A DNA stretch of 64,000 nt, taken from contig CAVSLA010000003.1 of NCBI GenBank assembly GCA_963728825.1, positions 1 through 64,000 of the forward strand. Direction: 5' to 3'. Positions 16,684-25,161 of this stretch are shown piece after piece (within the stretch, counting starts at the first letter, position 1; each line of letters starts with the position of its first letter). This DNA comes from CAVREM01 sp963728825. GTDB lineage: Bacteria > Acidobacteriota > Vicinamibacteria > Vicinamibacterales > CAVVIG01. Under the pieces are notes generated by a model. That model was not told the DNA's origin. It saw only the letters and a list, made by a program, of their open reading frames with translations, and made no database searches. The translations under genes and the position numbers were made by a program.

Positions 16684-16875
16684 TTAGTGCGTAGTCGGAG
16701 GGCTGGACGGCTGACGTTTGAACCGCCGGAACCGCCAAAGACTGTGGCCGGCGGAATCCTTCCCGACAAATTCCGCACTCACGCCGAGAAGCGACGAGAG
16801 CTTGGTCAGGAGATCGGCACGGCGACTTTCGTCGCGCCAGGGACCCCTAAACGCCATGTCGATCAAGTTCTCCAC
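16684..16875 (-). CDS. Possible small unknown protein
   Basis: A 63-aa frame starts at ATG 16875. The same frame remains open upstream to about 17017 with sensible sequence (DPWKASEEQLLSAASDLSTA, LDLSDDEYFAGVENLIDMA), but no good start codon was found there, so the true N-terminus may be lost to an indel. Predicted helical, soluble. No family recognised; it lies in the worn accessory stretch next to other small unknown genes. Confidence 0.35.
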   Translation of the reverse strand: MENLIDMAFRGPWRDESRRADLLTKLSSLLGVSAEFVGKDSAGHSLWRFRRFKRQPSSPPTTH

Positions 16876-17072
16876 ACCTGCAAAGTACTCATCGTCGGAG
16901 AGGTCGAGGCCCGCTAAGGCGGTGCTTAAATCGCTGGCAGCGCTAAGAAGCTGTTCCTCGCTCGCCTTCCAGGGATCGCTAATGCCATTTCTGATAGGCG
17001 GCAGCGAGCAGGTCGTTTAATTCGGACTGTTCCCCGATTTCAGCCTTCCCTCAGGAAAGGGCCGAGAAGCCG

Positions 17073-17348
17073 CTATGAGAAGCGAGCCGAGCGGACAAGA
17101 GCAATGCTGGCCGCGCGCCAGGAACGGGCCACAGGGCCGAGCCAGGCGAACGGGCGGCCGGTTCTGGTCGCGGTTCTCAACTGCACGGTCATGCTGATGC
17201 GACCTGAGCCTGCACACTGCGAGCAGGCGATCTCGACGCGGCCAAAGTCCTCGACGGCGCGCTCGTGCCCGAACCCGGTCACGACACGACGACCACTCGC
17301 CTGACAGTCCACGCATCCCGGAGATTCGTTGCGAGGGGCGGTCGGCAT
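17073..17348 (-). CDS. Small zinc-ribbon protein
   Basis: The 91-aa protein has two cysteine pairs spaced like a DnaJ-type or ribbon zinc site: CVDCQASGRR and CSQCAGSGRI, about 30 residues apart. The C-terminal half is basic with a Trp-rich stretch (FAWLGPVARSWRAAS). It may bind nucleic acid or protein, but no function is shown. It lies between two small accessory genes on the same strand, and I see no strong ribosome site. Confidence 0.45.
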   Translation of the reverse strand: MPTAPRNESPGCVDCQASGRRVVTGFGHERAVEDFGRVEIACSQCAGSGRISMTVQLRTATRTGRPFAWLGPVARSWRAASIALVRSARFS

Positions 17349-17366
17349 CAGATCGGCCCTTCTTCC

Positions 17367-17576
17367 CTACGGCTTTTTGCGGATCGCGAGCACGTCTTCG
17401 ATCACGCGACGCTTAGCAGCCGGCAGCGAATCAAGGTATACGCCGACGGCGTGGGCAATGATACGGGCCTGGGACTCGTTCAGGACCGCGGATGCGGCCT
17501 CCAAGCGTTCGCACACATCCAGTGGTAGGCGGAAATTGACCTGACGTTCGGACGGCGGTTTTCGTGGCGCAGGCAC
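17367..17576 (-). CDS. RHH (CopG/Arc-like) small DNA-binding protein
   Basis: The ~69-aa protein probably starts at GTG 17576; an upstream ATG at 17708 would add a weakly coding N-terminus. The core RQVNFRLPLDVCERLEAASA followed by ARIIAHAVGVYLDSL fits a ribbon-helix-helix fold, with a beta strand then two helices. Such proteins are antitoxins or plasmid/phage repressors. No toxin partner is recognisable next to it, so it may be a lone regulator or a remnant. Confidence 0.5.
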   Translation of the reverse strand: MPAPRKPPSERQVNFRLPLDVCERLEAASAVLNESQARIIAHAVGVYLDSLPAAKRRVIEDVLAIRKKP

Positions 17577-17810
17577 ATCCGCAACGTAAGCGACCGACGC
17601 ACTGCTAGGCAACGCGCATATTGTACATTGAAACTTGCGCTTGAATTCAAGCAACGCTTTAAGTATTGTGGCGGGTATTCGGAGCGCGGAAGCCCTGACC
17701 GACTTCACGCGCCCCTACTTCGCGTCCGGCAGCCATACACCGCCGTCGCGCCTGGTGGAAATCCTACCACGGTCTTCTGGCGGTCTGTCCGGAGCGGGAA
17801 AGCTGTCACC

Positions 17811-18226
17811 ATGTCGGCCGCCACTGCACGTCGTGACCATCGTTCTTCCGCAAAGCCGTATCACACCGCCAAACGGAACATCAGTGAATCCGACATCGCG
17901 CATGTTCGCGCCGCCGCGCGTGATTATCTGCTCGCCGGAGGCGCCCTCTTCCGGGAGCCGTCGGATGGCGGCGACCGAGACGAACACATTTCGAACGTCC
18001 GGCATCGGTTCGATCCGGGCATCGGAAATCCCTTCTACAGCCCCTTAGAACGCGTCAGCGACGTTGTCCTCTCCAACCAGATCGAGAACGAACACCACAC
18101 GGTCGTGTCGGCGAGCTTGATGCGGCCTATCTGTTCGGCGTCTGCGTTGGGCTCGAAGTGGCTTCGCTCACCAATCGCAGCCAGCTTCCGGCGGCTACGG
18201 GGTCCAGGAAAGGCCGCCGACGATGA
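17811..18226 (+). CDS. Small accessory protein, frameshifted
   Basis: From ATG 17811 the frame reads SAATARRDHRSSAKP, NISESDIAHVRAAARDYLLA and ...IENEHHT; the C-terminal part (GELDAAYLFGVCVGLEVASL) continues in another frame after ~18100 and ends at TGA 18226. That stop overlaps the ATG of the next ORF (ATGA), which supports the corrected frame. No family is recognised. It is the first of three coupled small genes of phage- or element-like style. Confidence 0.4.
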
Positions 18227-18324
18227 GCCAAGAAGATACTCGCGACCATTGGGTGCAGAAGGAGGCTGGCTACCTCTACGGCCTCGCGGTCGGTCTCCTG
18301 CTCGGGAGAGGAGGTGCCCAATGA
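18223..18324 (+). CDS. 33-aa ORF, translationally coupled
   Basis: ATG 18223 overlaps the preceding stop (ATGA) and its own TGA overlaps the next ATG (18321). The product begins SQEDTRDHWVQKEAGYLYG and ends in a short hydrophobic, Gly-rich stretch (LAVGLLLGRGGAQ). The double overlap is the main evidence that it is translated. It resembles the repeated YLFGVCVGL feature of the gene before it, so the two may be related helices. No function is known. Confidence 0.4.
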   Translation: MSQEDTRDHWVQKEAGYLYGLAVGLLLGRGGAQ

Positions 18325-18500
18325 AGGAACAGCTCCGCCTCTTGAAATTCGAGACCAGCCGGACCCGTGGTCGAAGAAAAGCGATGACCACGATGTCGCC
18401 AGACAATGCGGCGCTGTTTGCCGAGATCACCGGCATCTACGATCGCGTCGAATACCTCGCCCTGCACGCACGATGGCCATTTCGGTACTCGCGTTGTTGA
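18321..18500 (+). CDS. Small coupled ORF, C-terminus possibly shifted
   Basis: ATG 18321 has GGAGG eight bases upstream and overlaps the previous stop. The product has KEQLRLLKFETSRTRG, then SPDNAALFAEITGIYDRVEY. After LALHAR the frame soon ends at 18500, but a one-base shift would continue as MAISVLALLTEQLVERVG to about 18550, which looks more natural. It is thus another likely indel. No family recognised. Confidence 0.4.
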   Translation: MKEQLRLLKFETSRTRGRRKAMTTMSPDNAALFAEITGIYDRVEYLALHARWPFRYSRC

Positions 18501-18673
18501 CCGAGCAACTGGTCGAGCGCGTCGGTCGTCCGACTACGGGCGCGTCGTGACCACGACGTGGCAGTGTGTCCAGCTCGGACTCAATGGTTATCAGCGTGAG
18601 TCCGTTTTGGGTTTCTTGATCGCTTCGCTTGTGCGCGTCGCGTCTTCATGACGTACTGCGCGCAGGAGTTGTA

Positions 18674-19791
18674 ATGACGATGATGCTCGCGCGACGACGG
18701 GACGCCCGCAATCGACCGATCCCCACCACAGCCATCGCGCCGCCGGTGCTGACGCTCGCCGCCGGGCGTCGGCACACCGCCGCCACCATCCTGGCGGCGT
18801 GGCGCGACGGCAAAAGCGATCACACGCTGCGTGCGATGGAATACGACCTGGAAGGATCTGCGCGCTTCCTCAGTCGGGCGCTGGCGATCTCGCCACCATT
18901 GGCCGCCGCCTACGCGCTCGATCACCTGTTCAAGCAAAGCAGCCCGGCCGCGCACGAGATCGCGCTGGCGTGGCGCAACTACCTCCAGACGAATTGCGGC
19001 TTGGCGTCGGGCACCGTCAATCGACACCTCGCCACCCTCCGCAGCGTGTCGCGTCTGGCGCGGATGCTCGGCTTGATGACGTGGACGTTAGAACTCCCGG
19101 GCGTGCGGCAAGAACCTCGCCGCGATAGCCGAGGACCGACGATTGAACAGGTCAGAGCCCTGTTGATGGCCACGGCCGATGACACGGAGGCCGCAACGAG
19201 GGACGCCGCGATCGTGACCGTGTTGTACTGTGCAGGACTGCGCGTGTCAGAACTGGTCGGTCTGAATCTGGAGGACGTCAACCTTGAAACCGGCCAGATG
19301 TGGATTCTCGGGAAAGGCAAACGGGAGCGACAGCTACACCCAGTGGCGGCGCCGGCCGTTGCAGCGATCCGTCGGTATCTGCAGCACCGCGGGACACTGC
19401 GGGGACCCCTCTTTCAGACGCGCGGCAACCGAGGCAAAGCGACGGACGGACGACTCGAAACCCGCAGTGTCTGTCGCATCCTGCGCATTCTCGGCGACAA
19501 GATCGGGATTCACGTCCGTCCACACGGCTTGCGGCACACGTCGATGTCGCAGGCGAGCGAGCTCGGACAGAGGGCCGGCATCGCGCTCGAGAAAGATCCG
19601 AGCGCACGCCACGCATCAATCCAGACGCTTGTGCGCACACCGACGAGCACGATCGCGAGCAAACCGCGCAGAGCCTTGCGGATCTCGTTGGAAGCCAACT
19701 CACAGACCAGCGGCCTCGCACAACACGCGCGGATCACGAAAGTGGAGGCACGGCCGACATTGCGGCAGCACATCGCGTTGAGGGCGCATGA
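18674..19791 (+). pseudogene. Decayed XerC/D-like tyrosine recombinase
   Basis: From ATG 18674 the frame gives an N-terminal SAM-like domain (EIALAWRNYLQTNCGLASG, VNRHLATLRSVSRLAR) and most of the catalytic domain: Arg in YCAGLRVSELVGLN, Lys in LGKGKRERQ, and HxxR in HGLRHT. After ~19590 the homologous sequence jumps through three frames within ~60 bases (KIRAHA, RHASIQTLV, TDEHDREQTAQSLADLVG). The usual catalytic Tyr before the DEHD segment is replaced (HTDEHD). Loss of Tyr plus multiple breaks indicates a dead gene, not one simple sequencing error. It marks a second, older mobile element in this region. Confidence 0.75.
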
Positions 19792-19961
19792 TCCAGTGAC
19801 TCGGTCGTCGCTCACTGTTGTAAACTCGTCGTTTCTTGAATGTGACCGTCCACGCGCGCGGCTATCCTGCCTTCCGCTTCGCCCGTTCACCGGGTTGATC
19901 TGCGCGGGCCGAGACGGGCAAAAGAGAAGGCGGGCCGGAAGCGGCCCGCCCTCACGGCAGT

Positions 19962-20798
19962 TTATTTGTTCGGCGGAAGACCCGCGGCAAACCCGGAGCT
20001 GACGGCGTTGCCGGCGACGTTATAGCCGTGGCAGCTTGAATGTCCGAACCCGCTGGCACTCACACCTGGCATCTGCCCGGCGCCAGGAGCCGCATCGCCA
20101 CCGCCCTGCGGGACGATGTCGAAGATGATGTTGTCGCGCTTGTTGCCGCCGGCAACCCCAGCGGGCACGTAATCAAGGTTCAACGCGCTTCGTGTCCGGT
20201 AGGCGATGTTGTGGTCTGCGCACGACGTATCACCGCTCACGCCAATCCCGCCCACGAGCGCGCCGCTCTCGGCATACAAGCCAAGGCCGCCCCCAAACAC
20301 GTTGACGCCGCCGATACGGCCGCCGATCATCGGATCGTTCGGCTGCCCGTAATTCTTCGGGTTGCCGCTGTAGGCGACGTCGGTTGCGACCGGGTTGCTT
20401 TCCTGCAGCCCGAATAGACTGCCACCGGGCTGGACCGCCGTGAATAGATTCGCCGTCGATAGCGCCAGGCCTGGCAGGCTGAACGCGTTCGCCGTATTCG
20501 CCTTTTGCGCCGAAATCACCCGACTGCCGGGCCACTGCTGCGTCCGGTCGCTACCGGTGAACGCCACCGCGCACACGATGCCATCGCGATCAACGAGCGT
20601 TCCCCACATGTCGAGGTTCAGCCCGCCGTTTGCCTGATTCCGCGCCGCCGTCAGTGCAGCTTTCAGCAGCTCCCACGACGGTAAGGCCGCGCATCCCGAT
20701 CGCGACGCATTGTTCACGCCCTGCCCCATGACGGACGCCGTTCCTCCCACGAAGACACCCAGAACCGCGACCGCCGCGAACGAAAGCCTCCGTCTCAT
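19962..20798 (-). CDS. Exported GlcG/HbpS-family protein
   Basis: The 278-aa protein has a signal peptide (1-25, ending SVMGQ). The mature sequence shows the GlcG/HbpS pattern: SWELLKAALTAARNQANGG, VDRDGIVCAVAFTGSDR, SRVISAQKANTANAFSL and IGGVNVFGGGLGLY with GALVGGIGVSGDTSCADH. HbpS relatives bind haem or act as accessory sensors outside the cell; a role in redox or haem sensing is family knowledge, not shown here. It is longer than the ~140-aa minimal domain, with an extra C-terminal extension (GQMPGVSASGFGHSSCHGYN). Confidence 0.75.
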   Translation of the reverse strand: MRRRLSFAAVAVLGVFVGGTASVMGQGVNNASRSGCAALPSWELLKAALTAARNQANGGLNLDMWGTLVDRDGIVCAVAFTGSDRTQQWPGSRVISAQKANTANAFSLPGLALSTANLFTAVQPGGSLFGLQESNPVATDVAYSGNPKNYGQPNDPMIGGRIGGVNVFGGGLGLYAESGALVGGIGVSGDTSCADHNIAYRTRSALNLDYVPAGVAGGNKRDNIIFDIVPQGGGDAAPGAGQMPGVSASGFGHSSCHGYNVAGNAVSSGFAAGLPPNK

Positions 20799-20861
20799 CT
20801 CGCTCCTCCGTGCACCGCCTAACCCGTCTCCGCGGAGATCGGTCGCGGCGCGCCCGGGAGC

Positions 20862-21327
20862 CTACCACCAAACACGGCCGACGAGATCGTGCTCGGATTC
20901 CGAGGCGACGTTCCACGCGTTGGTCAGTCCGGCCGCACGCTCCGGATCCGTAAGGCCCAACCCGGCGAGCCGACCGCGGAATTCATCACTGGACGGAACT
21001 CCGCCCGGATACACGCGTCAGCTCGGTTGCGGGAAGGGCGGTTCCGGCTCCGGCATCCCGAACAGATCATGCTCCCCGACCAGTACCGGTAGGGGTCGGA
21101 AAGCCGGTGCCCGGTTCGCCTTCGGCCAGGACGTCCAGGTCGATCACCTCGTAGTTCAGCGGCAGCCCGAGCGTCGTCAAGGCCGCCTCTAGGTTGGCCC
21201 GTAACGCAGGCAGTTCCGGACAGTCGCCACGCGTCAGCACGGTGAGATCGCGCGCTGGACGGGGGCTGCAGGCCACCATATTGACCAACAGCAACGCGAC
21301 AGCCATCCGCCGCCATTGACTTAGCAT
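20862..21327 (-). pseudogene. Thioredoxin-like small lipoprotein, broken
   Basis: From ATG 21327 a lipoprotein signal with lipobox cysteine (MAVALLLVNMVACSPRP) precedes a thioredoxin-fold-like start (DLTVLTRGDCPELPALRANL) and YEVIDLDVLAEGE. After GFPTPT the frame is lost; an extra G near 21088 restores VLVGEHDLFGMPEPEPPF. A TGA then interrupts PS-RVYPGGVPSSDEFRGRL, where a Cys codon (TGC) would be expected. The remainder runs to a stop at 20862. Two defects make it either a pseudogene or a badly assembled gene. I do not know its function. Confidence 0.5.
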
Positions 21328-21386
21328 GGCTAGCTCGTCCTTTGTTGCTAGTGACAAGGCGCGTCCTGTTTTTGAATACTTCTGAC

Positions 21387-21554
21387 ATGCCAACGCCCGC
21401 CGAAGAACTCGCCGAGCGCCTCATTCGTATGAAACTCCTGATCGATAAGCTGGAACACGAATGCGCCGAGACCGAGGAACAACGAAAAGCGTACGCGCGG
21501 CTCCACGCCGAACTTGAAGCGGCACGCCGCGCCCTGCGGTCGATCAACTCCTAA
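21387..21554 (+). CDS. Small coiled-coil protein
   Basis: The 55-aa protein from ATG 21387 is almost entirely helical and charged (EELAERLIRMKLLIDKLEHE, RKAYARLHAELEAARRALRS), which predicts a short coiled coil. It is divergent from the broken lipoprotein gene, sharing a 59-base upstream region. No ribosome site is evident and no family is recognised. The amino acid pattern is too regular for a random frame, hence moderate confidence. Confidence 0.45.
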   Translation: MPTPAEELAERLIRMKLLIDKLEHECAETEEQRKAYARLHAELEAARRALRSINS

Positions 21555-21650
21555 CGCCATTGAGTGTTTCCCAAACCGAACACTCTGTTGAAACCCGACA
21601 GGCGCGATCACAACTCGCCGACTATGTTCCGGTCAGCCGTGCCCGCGTGA

Positions 21651-22694
21651 TCAGCCAGACCGGAACTTGATCTCGACGCGCCGATTCAGCCGTCGCCCTT
21701 CTGGCGTCGCATTGGACGCGATCGGCTTGCCCTCGCCGAGACCGTCTACTCCAAAGAAGGCAGCCCCATCGACGCCAGCCCCGACGAACCACGCCTGAAC
21801 GGCGATCGCGCGACGGAATGACAGGGCGCGATTATATTCAGGCGTGCCGACCGAATCGGTATGCCCCTCAATCACCACGCGCTTGCCCTTCTGCTGACTC
21901 AGGAGCGTGACCCACTTTCGTAACAATGTTTCAGCATTCGGCTTGATCGTTGCGCCGTCGAACTCGAACAACGCGTCGGCCGGAATCGCGGGAGTCTCAT
22001 GCGGCTTGTCCTGGATCAAAATCAAACGGTCGTCTTCATCGTCGGGAGGCTCCTCCCCCGACCACGGAATTGTCCGAATAAACCGCTTGCCGTCCCGTTC
22101 GAGCTTGATCGCCTTGCGGAACCTGCCGAGTTGCCGAGTGCCCGCGCCAACGAGACGAACCGTTCCGGTAATGCCATGTGGCGTGTCGAATCCGAGCAAG
22201 AGCAGCCCCTGTCCGTCGGCATCGCGAATGAAGACTTCCGTGCTCGGAAACGCGTCACCCCACACGTCCCCGGTGACGAAGAGATTGCCGTTCTTCAGAA
22301 ACGCCGTGAACACGATGTCAGTGTCGATGTTGGGGGCGATCTTCTCCACCAATGGGAATGGATCGTGCGCCTCCATGTGGGCCCGAAGGGTGATCGTTCC
22401 TTTATGATTGGTGACGCCCTTCAGCCGGGTCTTGACCCTGGCAAAATATTTGGTATCAGTAGGCGCCAATCTCGTGCCCGTGCTCCGGCCGACGAGGGGT
22501 TCCGTAATTCTCCCAGCACTCACGTCCACGACGAGAAACATGCCACTCCGGTAGGTGGCATCTGCCGATGTCGAAAAGCTCCGACCATCGCCGACAAACC
22601 CCAGGTAATCGGCTGTCGGGATGAAGGTCCGGACGGCGAGCTGATACTGAGGCGACCCAAAGGTCATGTGTTGCCGCGGATCGTTTCTCGCCAT
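21651..22694 (-). CDS. DUF3238-like protein with C-terminal OmpA domain
   Basis: The protein is 347 aa from ATG 22694 (GGAGG nine bases upstream). The N-terminal half resembles DUF3238: VRTFIPTADYLGFVGDGRSF, YRSGMFLVVD, ANIDTDIVFTAFLK-like and VWGDAFPSTEVFIRDADGQ. The last ~110 residues are an OmpA/MotB-type peptidoglycan-binding domain (DALFEFDGATIKPNAETLL, VVIEGHTDSVGTPEYNRALS, RRLNRRVEIKF). OmpA domains act in the periplasm, yet I see no signal peptide, so the export route is unclear. The start may be misplaced, or the protein may be delivered by another system. Confidence 0.65.
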   Translation of the reverse strand: MARNDPRQHMTFGSPQYQLAVRTFIPTADYLGFVGDGRSFSTSADATYRSGMFLVVDVSAGRITEPLVGRSTGTRLAPTDTKYFARVKTRLKGVTNHKGTITLRAHMEAHDPFPLVEKIAPNIDTDIVFTAFLKNGNLFVTGDVWGDAFPSTEVFIRDADGQGLLLLGFDTPHGITGTVRLVGAGTRQLGRFRKAIKLERDGKRFIRTIPWSGEEPPDDEDDRLILIQDKPHETPAIPADALFEFDGATIKPNAETLLRKWVTLLSQQKGKRVVIEGHTDSVGTPEYNRALSFRRAIAVQAWFVGAGVDGAAFFGVDGLGEGKPIASNATPEGRRLNRRVEIKFRSG

Positions 22695-22716
22695 CAGTTC
22701 ATTCCTCCACCAAAGA

Positions 22717-23355
22717 TCAGCGTTGCTCAACACCCACAGTGAAGAATCTCACGCAGGACGTGAGACGCGTTCGCGCGCTTCTTCGTAATCGTCTTCTACG
22801 TGCTCTTGTCCCCAGCCGGCGGCGGACGCAACGGCCCAGCATGATCTCACGCGCTGTGGGGCGACCCACGGGAGCTCCGAACGGATGGTCTTCTTCTTCG
22901 CCATTGGGCAGTGCGTCGATGCCTGTGACCTGCGCTGTCAAATCGACGTAAAGCAGCCTCGATGCGACCCGCGGCATGATCGCCTGCAGGCGGTGCTTGC
23001 GCTCGACGAGCGGCCGGTCCCGCAGATCCTCGTCATCAATGGAGAGCACATCGAAGGCGTAGAAATAGGGCCAGTCACGCCGGAACATCAGCCGGTAGAA
23101 GTTGCTGCGCCCGTCAGGTTCCAGGCATACCAATTCACCATCGAGCACCGCGGACAAGCATCGGACCGAATGCGCGATCTCCTCGCATAACACGTCCCAC
23201 TTTCCAAACGTGTGCCCGCCGCGGGAGAGCAGCCGGCAGCGGTGCCCCTCGACGTGCGCCAGCGCGCGGAACCCGTCGTGCTTCAGCTCAAACAGCCAGT
23301 CCGGGTGATCGAAGGGTTCGGGGATCCGGACCAGCGGCATCAGGCGATGAGGCAT
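22717..23355 (-). CDS. Truncated ATP-dependent DNA ligase-like protein
   Basis: The 212-aa product contains the nucleotidyltransferase motif I with the AMP-accepting Lys (LFELKHDGFRALAHVEG, ~residues 21-37), RLLSRGGHTFGKWDVLCEEI, motif III-like LDGELVCLEPDG, and FYAFDVLSIDDEDLRDRPLV. Motifs IV and V and the OB domain are missing; after ~residue 150 the sequence turns into low-complexity Arg-rich residues. It is about half a LigD-type ligase domain and is probably inactive. A frame break near 22930 is possible, since another frame there gives a more natural composition. Confidence 0.6.
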   Translation of the reverse strand: MPHRLMPLVRIPEPFDHPDWLFELKHDGFRALAHVEGHRCRLLSRGGHTFGKWDVLCEEIAHSVRCLSAVLDGELVCLEPDGRSNFYRLMFRRDWPYFYAFDVLSIDDEDLRDRPLVERKHRLQAIMPRVASRLLYVDLTAQVTGIDALPNGEEEDHPFGAPVGRPTAREIMLGRCVRRRLGTRARRRRLRRSARTRLTSCVRFFTVGVEQR

Positions 23356-23479
23356 CGCGGTAGTGTGTCACAAGCGCACGGGCCAAGATTATTGACGAGC
23401 CTCGGCTCACTCTGCGAGAATCCCGTCCGCTTGCAAACAGAGTCCAGTGATTCGACTGTTGGTCGCGGAGGAGATGCTC

Positions 23480-23989
23480 ATGCAAGAACGCCTGTTGGGT
23501 GTTGCTATGTGCCTGGCGATACTGGCGCCGACGTCGTCCTATGCCGAGTCCCTGACAGCGTCAGCAGAGCGAATCGCTGATGCACAAGCGAAGCAGGATG
23601 CTGGCCCCACCACGAAACGAGAGCCTGTTATCTCGTTCGTGCTGTCGTTGGTGTTCCCCGGTCTGGGGCAGCTGTATAACGGACCCACAGAGAAGACAAA
23701 AGGCATCGTCATGTTGGGTGTCGCGGGAGCGACCATCGTGATGATGGCGGCTGGTGGCGCTGGGGACTGCGAGATTGATGATGATTTCGAGATCGACTGC
23801 GGGAACGACGCCCTGACCACTGTGGGTGCAGTCGGTTATCTGGCGAATGCCATCTACAGCATGATCGACGCGCCGATGAGTGCGGGACGGATCAATCGTG
23901 AGAGGAATTTGACATTCGAAGTTCGTCCCGAGATGGTCGGCGGACAGCGGGGAGTGCGCGCATCAATACAGTGGGGCGTGCAGTTTTAG
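23480..23989 (+). CDS. Exported TM2-like membrane protein
   Basis: The 169-aa protein is read from ATG 23480 (GGAGG nine bases upstream; an in-frame ATG 23474 also exists). A signal peptide (to SSYAES) precedes a region with SFVLSLVFPGLGQLYNG, the PGxGQxYxG motif of TM2-type proteins, and a second TM (GIVMLGVAGATIVMMAAGG). An acidic loop with two Cys (GDCEIDDDFEIDCGND) follows. It is probably an inner-membrane protein of unknown role. The following 23990-24171 holds no gene. Confidence 0.6.
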   Translation: MQERLLGVAMCLAILAPTSSYAESLTASAERIADAQAKQDAGPTTKREPVISFVLSLVFPGLGQLYNGPTEKTKGIVMLGVAGATIVMMAAGGAGDCEIDDDFEIDCGNDALTTVGAVGYLANAIYSMIDAPMSAGRINRERNLTFEVRPEMVGGQRGVRASIQWGVQF

Positions 23990-24171
23990 GTGTGTCCGCA
24001 TAGGTAGGAGCGAACCAACCACGGAGTCAACCCTCGGAGTATGTCACGGTCACAGTCAAGACGTGGCTTAACACCCCCGCCACCACGCGCCGATTGGTCT
24101 ATTCGGAAAAATGAGAAGGCCGCCCCGCGTAAGCGGAAGCGCCCACGTCCGTCCGATGATCCTGCCGAGGT

Positions 24172-24327
24172 CTACTTCGTCGCGCGGGCGACTTTTTGAA
24201 CCAGCGCCTCATACGCCTCAGGCGAAAGGTCCGGCGCTGACCCGTATTTCTTCATCGTCGCCAATTGCTGGTTGACATACTTCTTCGCCGCTTCAAAGGC
24301 TGAGGTCTTCTTCTTCTTTTTGTCCAT
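24172..24327 (-). CDS. Small Lys-rich protein
   Basis: A 51-aa protein starts at ATG 24327 with GGAG six bases upstream. It begins DKKKKKTSAFEAAKKYVNQQ and ends SPEAYEALVQKVARATK. It is helical and basic, and could bind nucleic acid, but no family is recognised. Codons read cleanly and the ribosome site is good, which supports a real small gene of the accessory region. Confidence 0.55.
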   Translation of the reverse strand: MDKKKKKTSAFEAAKKYVNQQLATMKKYGSAPDLSPEAYEALVQKVARATK

Positions 24328-24464
24328 GGTGGGCTCCAGTCTCTATAGTGCGTTGTCGATTACGTACTCCACAAACCATTCTGCTGTCGGCCGGTTCCAA
24401 ATTCCACGATCAGATCATCGACCGCGGCAATGAATCGGGGATCTCGGATCAGGGACAGACGAAA

Positions 24465-24644
24465 TTAATGACCAGGTTCATTGCCGTGCGCGCCTTCGCC
24501 AAGGGCGACTACGTCGTGAACGCGAAACGCGTCCACGATCGCCGTGATCGCATCGAGCGGGCGCGCCAACGCAGGCCGGTCGATCTGTACGGCCGCGCAA
24601 GAAACGGTCGCAGTCACCAGTAACGTGAAGACCGTGCGGACCAT
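24465..24644 (-). pseudogene. Erythromycin-esterase-like gene, N-terminal remnant 1
   Basis: The 59-aa frame has a signal sequence (VRTVFTLLVTATVSC) then IVDAFRVHDVVALGEGAHGN, the conserved opening of a family of erythromycin-esterase-like exported proteins (VALGEGxHGNE). It stops right after the motif, leaving out the catalytic domain. A second remnant of the same family lies at 25703-26084. It is therefore read as a fragment, not as a working gene. Confidence 0.55.
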
Positions 24645-24786
24645 AATCTCTGTGCAGAAAGTAACATGGCTGAATCTCTTTCGCGCGCTGCTCGATCTCG
24701 CGCGCGGTCCTTGCGACGACCCATGGCCATGCCGGGAACGTAGTGCGGCGGATTGATCGAGTCGATCTTCGACTATGCGAGACTGT

Positions 24787-25161
24787 TTAGTCCGGCTCGG
24801 GGAGCGCGGCGCTGTCGACGACGAGGTGTGCTGGCATTTCACACACTTCCGTGTGTGCGGCGTTGTTGGTGCACACCCACATGGCGCAGGTAGGGAACTC
24901 CAAGTGTGTTGGGCTGGGCGGCTGCTCCATCGGCTCGCGCCAGTACATCGTGCCGGAACATCCAATCGCTCCACACGGCTTGCTGAGAACAGAAGGGTCC
25001 GCGTCGTCGCGGTCGAGCATTCGACGCATACGATTACCCGTGTCGTAGTGTTCGAGCGGCCACCAAAGAATCACGACCGCCAACGATACGCCGAGCAAGC
25101 CCATAAGAACCACGGAATCGCCATCTTTCCGTATGCGGTGCCTTCCCGTCATATTCACCAA
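24787..25161 (-). CDS. Small single-pass membrane protein with Cys-rich tail
   Basis: The ~122-aa protein may start at TTG 25161, GTG 25158 or ATG 25152, overlapping the stop of the upstream gene. A basic N-terminus is followed by one TM helix (SVVLMGLLGVSLAVVILWWP) and a tail with five Cys (SKPCGAIGCSG, FPTCAMWVCTNN, EVCEMP), probably outside the cytoplasm. The spacing suggests disulphides or metal binding. No family recognised. It is coupled with the glycine-zipper protein gene upstream. Confidence 0.4.
   Translation of the reverse strand: MVNMTGRHRIRKDGDSVVLMGLLGVSLAVVILWWPLEHYDTGNRMRRMLDRDDADPSVLSKPCGAIGCSGTMYWREPMEQPPSPTHLEFPTCAMWVCTNNAAHTEVCEMPAHLVVDSAALPEPD

Noticed and set aside
21067..21393. 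Start of the small lipoprotein at 21393
   Set aside because: The extra residues before ATG 21327 are polar and would spoil the lipoprotein signal.
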